A stretch of 8,270 bases of DNA from contig CP070800.1 in assembly GCA_020343555.1 (NCBI GenBank), positions 18,587 through 26,856 on the forward strand, in the 5' to 3' direction. Shown piece by piece: positions 7,327 to 8,270 of the stretch; position 1 is the stretch's first letter; each line of letters opens with the position of its first letter. Under the pieces are notes generated by a model. It did not search any database and was not told where the DNA came from. It worked only from the letters and a program-made list of their open reading frames with translations. The position numbers and the translations under genes are program-made. This stretch comes from Dehalococcoidales bacterium (GTDB lineage Bacteria > Chloroflexota > Dehalococcoidia > Dehalococcoidales > UBA2162).

Positions 7327-7355
7327 ATAATACACGTTTCAGTGTAAAATGTCAA
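7327..7355 (-). promoter_or_regulatory. XRE gene promoter with embedded operator 2
   Basis: On the minus strand, consensus TTGACA (plus 7350-7355) is followed by a 17-nt spacer and TATTAT (plus 7327-7332; 5/6). The ATG begins at 7320, the seventh base after the -10, so the mRNA should be leaderless. The palindrome TACACGTTTCAGTGTA (plus 7331-7346; arms TACAC/GTGTA) fills most of the spacer and touches the -10, the classical position for autorepression. It nearly repeats operator 1 at 7011-7026. Confidence 0.75.
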
Positions 7356-7610
7356 TAATGTACCTCATAGGATCTGCATACATCTGGTTAGTATTATTTT
7401 CCTCTCCCTCCTTTCACGCAAGCTTAATTTCTCCAGTAACGATTGTACTGCGTGAGAGGGGGATACAGGGGTTGAGTACAAAACCAACCATAACCGAACA
7501 GTACCAAAATAATCCATTTTTCATCGATTCATAGTGCTGAAAGAGAGGGTGTGATACAGGAGTCAAAGAAAAACGAGACCATTAACCAATACAACCAGCC
7601 TTTTTTCTTA
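7356..7610. other. Intergenic spacer with decayed repeat traces, no convincing gene
   Basis: About 255 bp between the XRE promoter and the promoter of the exported protein. It contains CCTCTCCCT (7401-7409) followed 34 nt later by AGTAACGATT (7435-7444). The two palindromic repeats carry the same pair of words 37 nt apart, so this may be a decayed third copy; the sequence between the words does not align. TTTCACGC (7412-7419) and GCGTGAGA (7450-7457) form an imperfect inverted repeat. GAGAGGG...GATACAGG recurs at 7454-7469 and 7543-7560 as a short imperfect direct repeat. A 61-codon plus-strand frame at 7349-7534 has no ribosome site and no recognisable features, and is not called. Confidence 0.4.
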
Positions 7611-7640
7611 TTGACATATTGATTTCGGTAGCTATATTAT
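7611..7640 (+). promoter_or_regulatory. Sigma70-like promoter of the exported protein gene
   Basis: Consensus TTGACA at 7611-7616 is followed by TATATT (7633-7638, 16-nt spacer, 5/6) or TATTAT (7635-7640, 18-nt spacer, 5/6). Transcription would start near 7646, giving a leader of about 48 nt before the ATG at 7694. No inverted repeat or operator of the TACAC-N6-GTGTA type is seen here. Confidence 0.6.
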
Positions 7641-7693
7641 TATGGATAAGATTGAACTGAAAGGTGATGGAGGAAAGTATCGCAGGTAGGTGC

Positions 7694-8270
7694 ATGAAAC
7701 CCCTGAAGAAATGTATCGCTTGTCTATCAGCTGTTATAGTAACATCAGCCGTTATCATTTCGCCGGCACCGGCAAATGCCGCCGGTGAGATAATTAACCT
7801 TGACATTAATATTGGTTCCATCGGTCAGCAAGTCAATATCACCGGAAGCGGTTTTGATCCCGGAAGCCCTCCCGACCGTTCGGTCAATATCATTTTCGGC
7901 AAATATCCCGGAACGGTAGTAAACTATTCCGTCGGTGTATATGAAATAGTCAAGGTCCAACCGCTTAACGCAGACGGGACGTTCAGCACTTCGTTCACTA
8001 TCCCCCAAGTACTCGGTGGAGGAGCGATCGAAGAGGTTATCCAGGGAACATATTATGTCTATTTAACATACCATATCCCGCCCTCGACAAATACTCTGAC
8101 TATTCTACAGATAGCTGCTTTTAATGTCCTGGCTGGAGAAATTTCTATTACACCGTCGACCGGTTCACCGGGGACGGAGCTTTCAATATCAGGTCAGGAA
8201 TTCGGCATTAGCGAAGAAATTATTGTAAAATATGACGAAGAGGTCATACCCATTTTCCAGGGTGACAGAT
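7694..8270 (+). CDS. Exported IPT/TIG- or Ig-like repeat protein, 3'-truncated by the window edge
   Basis: The frame stays open for 192 codons to the window end. The N-terminus is a clear Sec signal peptide: basic MKPLKK, hydrophobic CIACLSAVIVTSAVII (7-22), then SPAPANA-AG with likely signal peptidase I cleavage after A29. C7 and C10 are in the signal, but no lipobox context is evident. The mature part is beta-rich. Residues 36-135 include GSIGQQVNITGSGFDPG and VNIIFGK. Residues 148-190 restart the same pattern (ITPSTGSPGTELSISGQEF, then EIIVKYDEEV). This spacing of G-x-x-G...hxhxGxxF...hxhxh resembles IPT/TIG or related Ig-like domains of cell-surface and adhesion proteins. An in-frame ATG at 7667 would add nine residues; 7694 is preferred because it gives a normal signal peptide. 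No strong ribosome site sits at the usual distance from either; GGAGG at 7669-7673 is 20 nt upstream of 7694. The C-terminal anchor and total size are outside the window. Confidence 0.85.
   Translation, partial: MKPLKKCIACLSAVIVTSAVIISPAPANAAGEIINLDINIGSIGQQVNITGSGFDPGSPPDRSVNIIFGKYPGTVVNYSVGVYEIVKVQPLNADGTFSTSFTIPQVLGGGAIEEVIQGTYYVYLTYHIPPSTNTLTILQIAAFNVLAGEISITPSTGSPGTELSISGQEFGISEEIIVKYDEEVIPIFQGDR

Noticed and set aside
7333..7335. GTG as the start of the XRE regulator
   Set aside because: It lies upstream of the -10 hexamer and inside the operator palindrome, so it would not be transcribed from this promoter; the ATG at 7320 fits the expected +1.
7078..7335. Antitoxin of a type II toxin-antitoxin pair
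   Set aside because: No toxin-sized partner lies next to it; downstream is the 473-residue DUF2851 protein 144 bp away, and upstream there is no gene for about 350 bp.
7349..7534. 61-codon plus-strand frame after the XRE promoter
   Set aside because: No ribosome site, a start next to the -35 of the divergent promoter, no family resemblance, and repeat traces inside it.
7582..8008. Minus-strand frames of 79 and 87 codons opposite the exported protein
   Set aside because: They lie antisense to a signal peptide and Ig-like region that make sense on the plus strand, and have no promoter or ribosome site.

Overview
This window looks like chromosomal DNA from a mid-GC bacterium. The best guess is Chloroflexota, perhaps a Dehalococcoidia-like lineage. 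The guess rests on the gene mix: a large AAA-16/TPR signalling ATPase, a DUF2851 protein, a small W-D-G-type XRE regulator and an exported Ig-like repeat protein. It also rests on the apparent use of leaderless transcripts. It is an inference from family resemblance; no marker gene in the window fixes the taxonomy.

Layout, left to right. (1) Positions 1-3054, plus strand: the 3' part of a large STAND-type ATPase with a TPR-like C-terminal half, whose Walker A and N-terminus lie before the window. It is followed 31 bp later by a small YfcE/MJ0936-type metallophosphoesterase. (2) Positions 3051-4620: an M42 metallo-aminopeptidase gene on the minus strand, bracketed by two direct copies of a ~157-bp palindromic, MITE-like repeat. 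The copies sit 1,388 bp apart. (3) Positions 4622-6933: tsaD (tRNA t6A biosynthesis) on plus, with a near-perfect extended -10 box just 8 nt before its ATG. It converges on a DUF2851 gene, and the two 3' ends overlap by 111 bp. (4) Positions 6934-7355: an 80-residue XRE/Cro-type regulator on minus, flanked by two nearly identical 16-bp operator palindromes (TACAC-N6-GTGTA). One operator lies inside its own -35/-10 spacer. The other lies between it and DUF2851. (5) Positions 7356-8270: a ~255-bp spacer with degraded repeat traces, then a sigma70-like promoter. It is followed by the 5' part of an exported protein with a Sec signal peptide and IPT/TIG- or Ig-like beta domains, which runs off the window.

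How the genes relate. The M42 peptidase, TsaD and the phosphoesterase look like separate housekeeping functions rather than a pathway. The clearest local circuit is the XRE regulator: it probably represses itself and may also control DUF2851, whose N-terminal motif (GxDF...GDVExH) might be nuclease-like. I see no CRISPR array, tRNA, rRNA, complete insertion sequence or convincing toxin-antitoxin pair.
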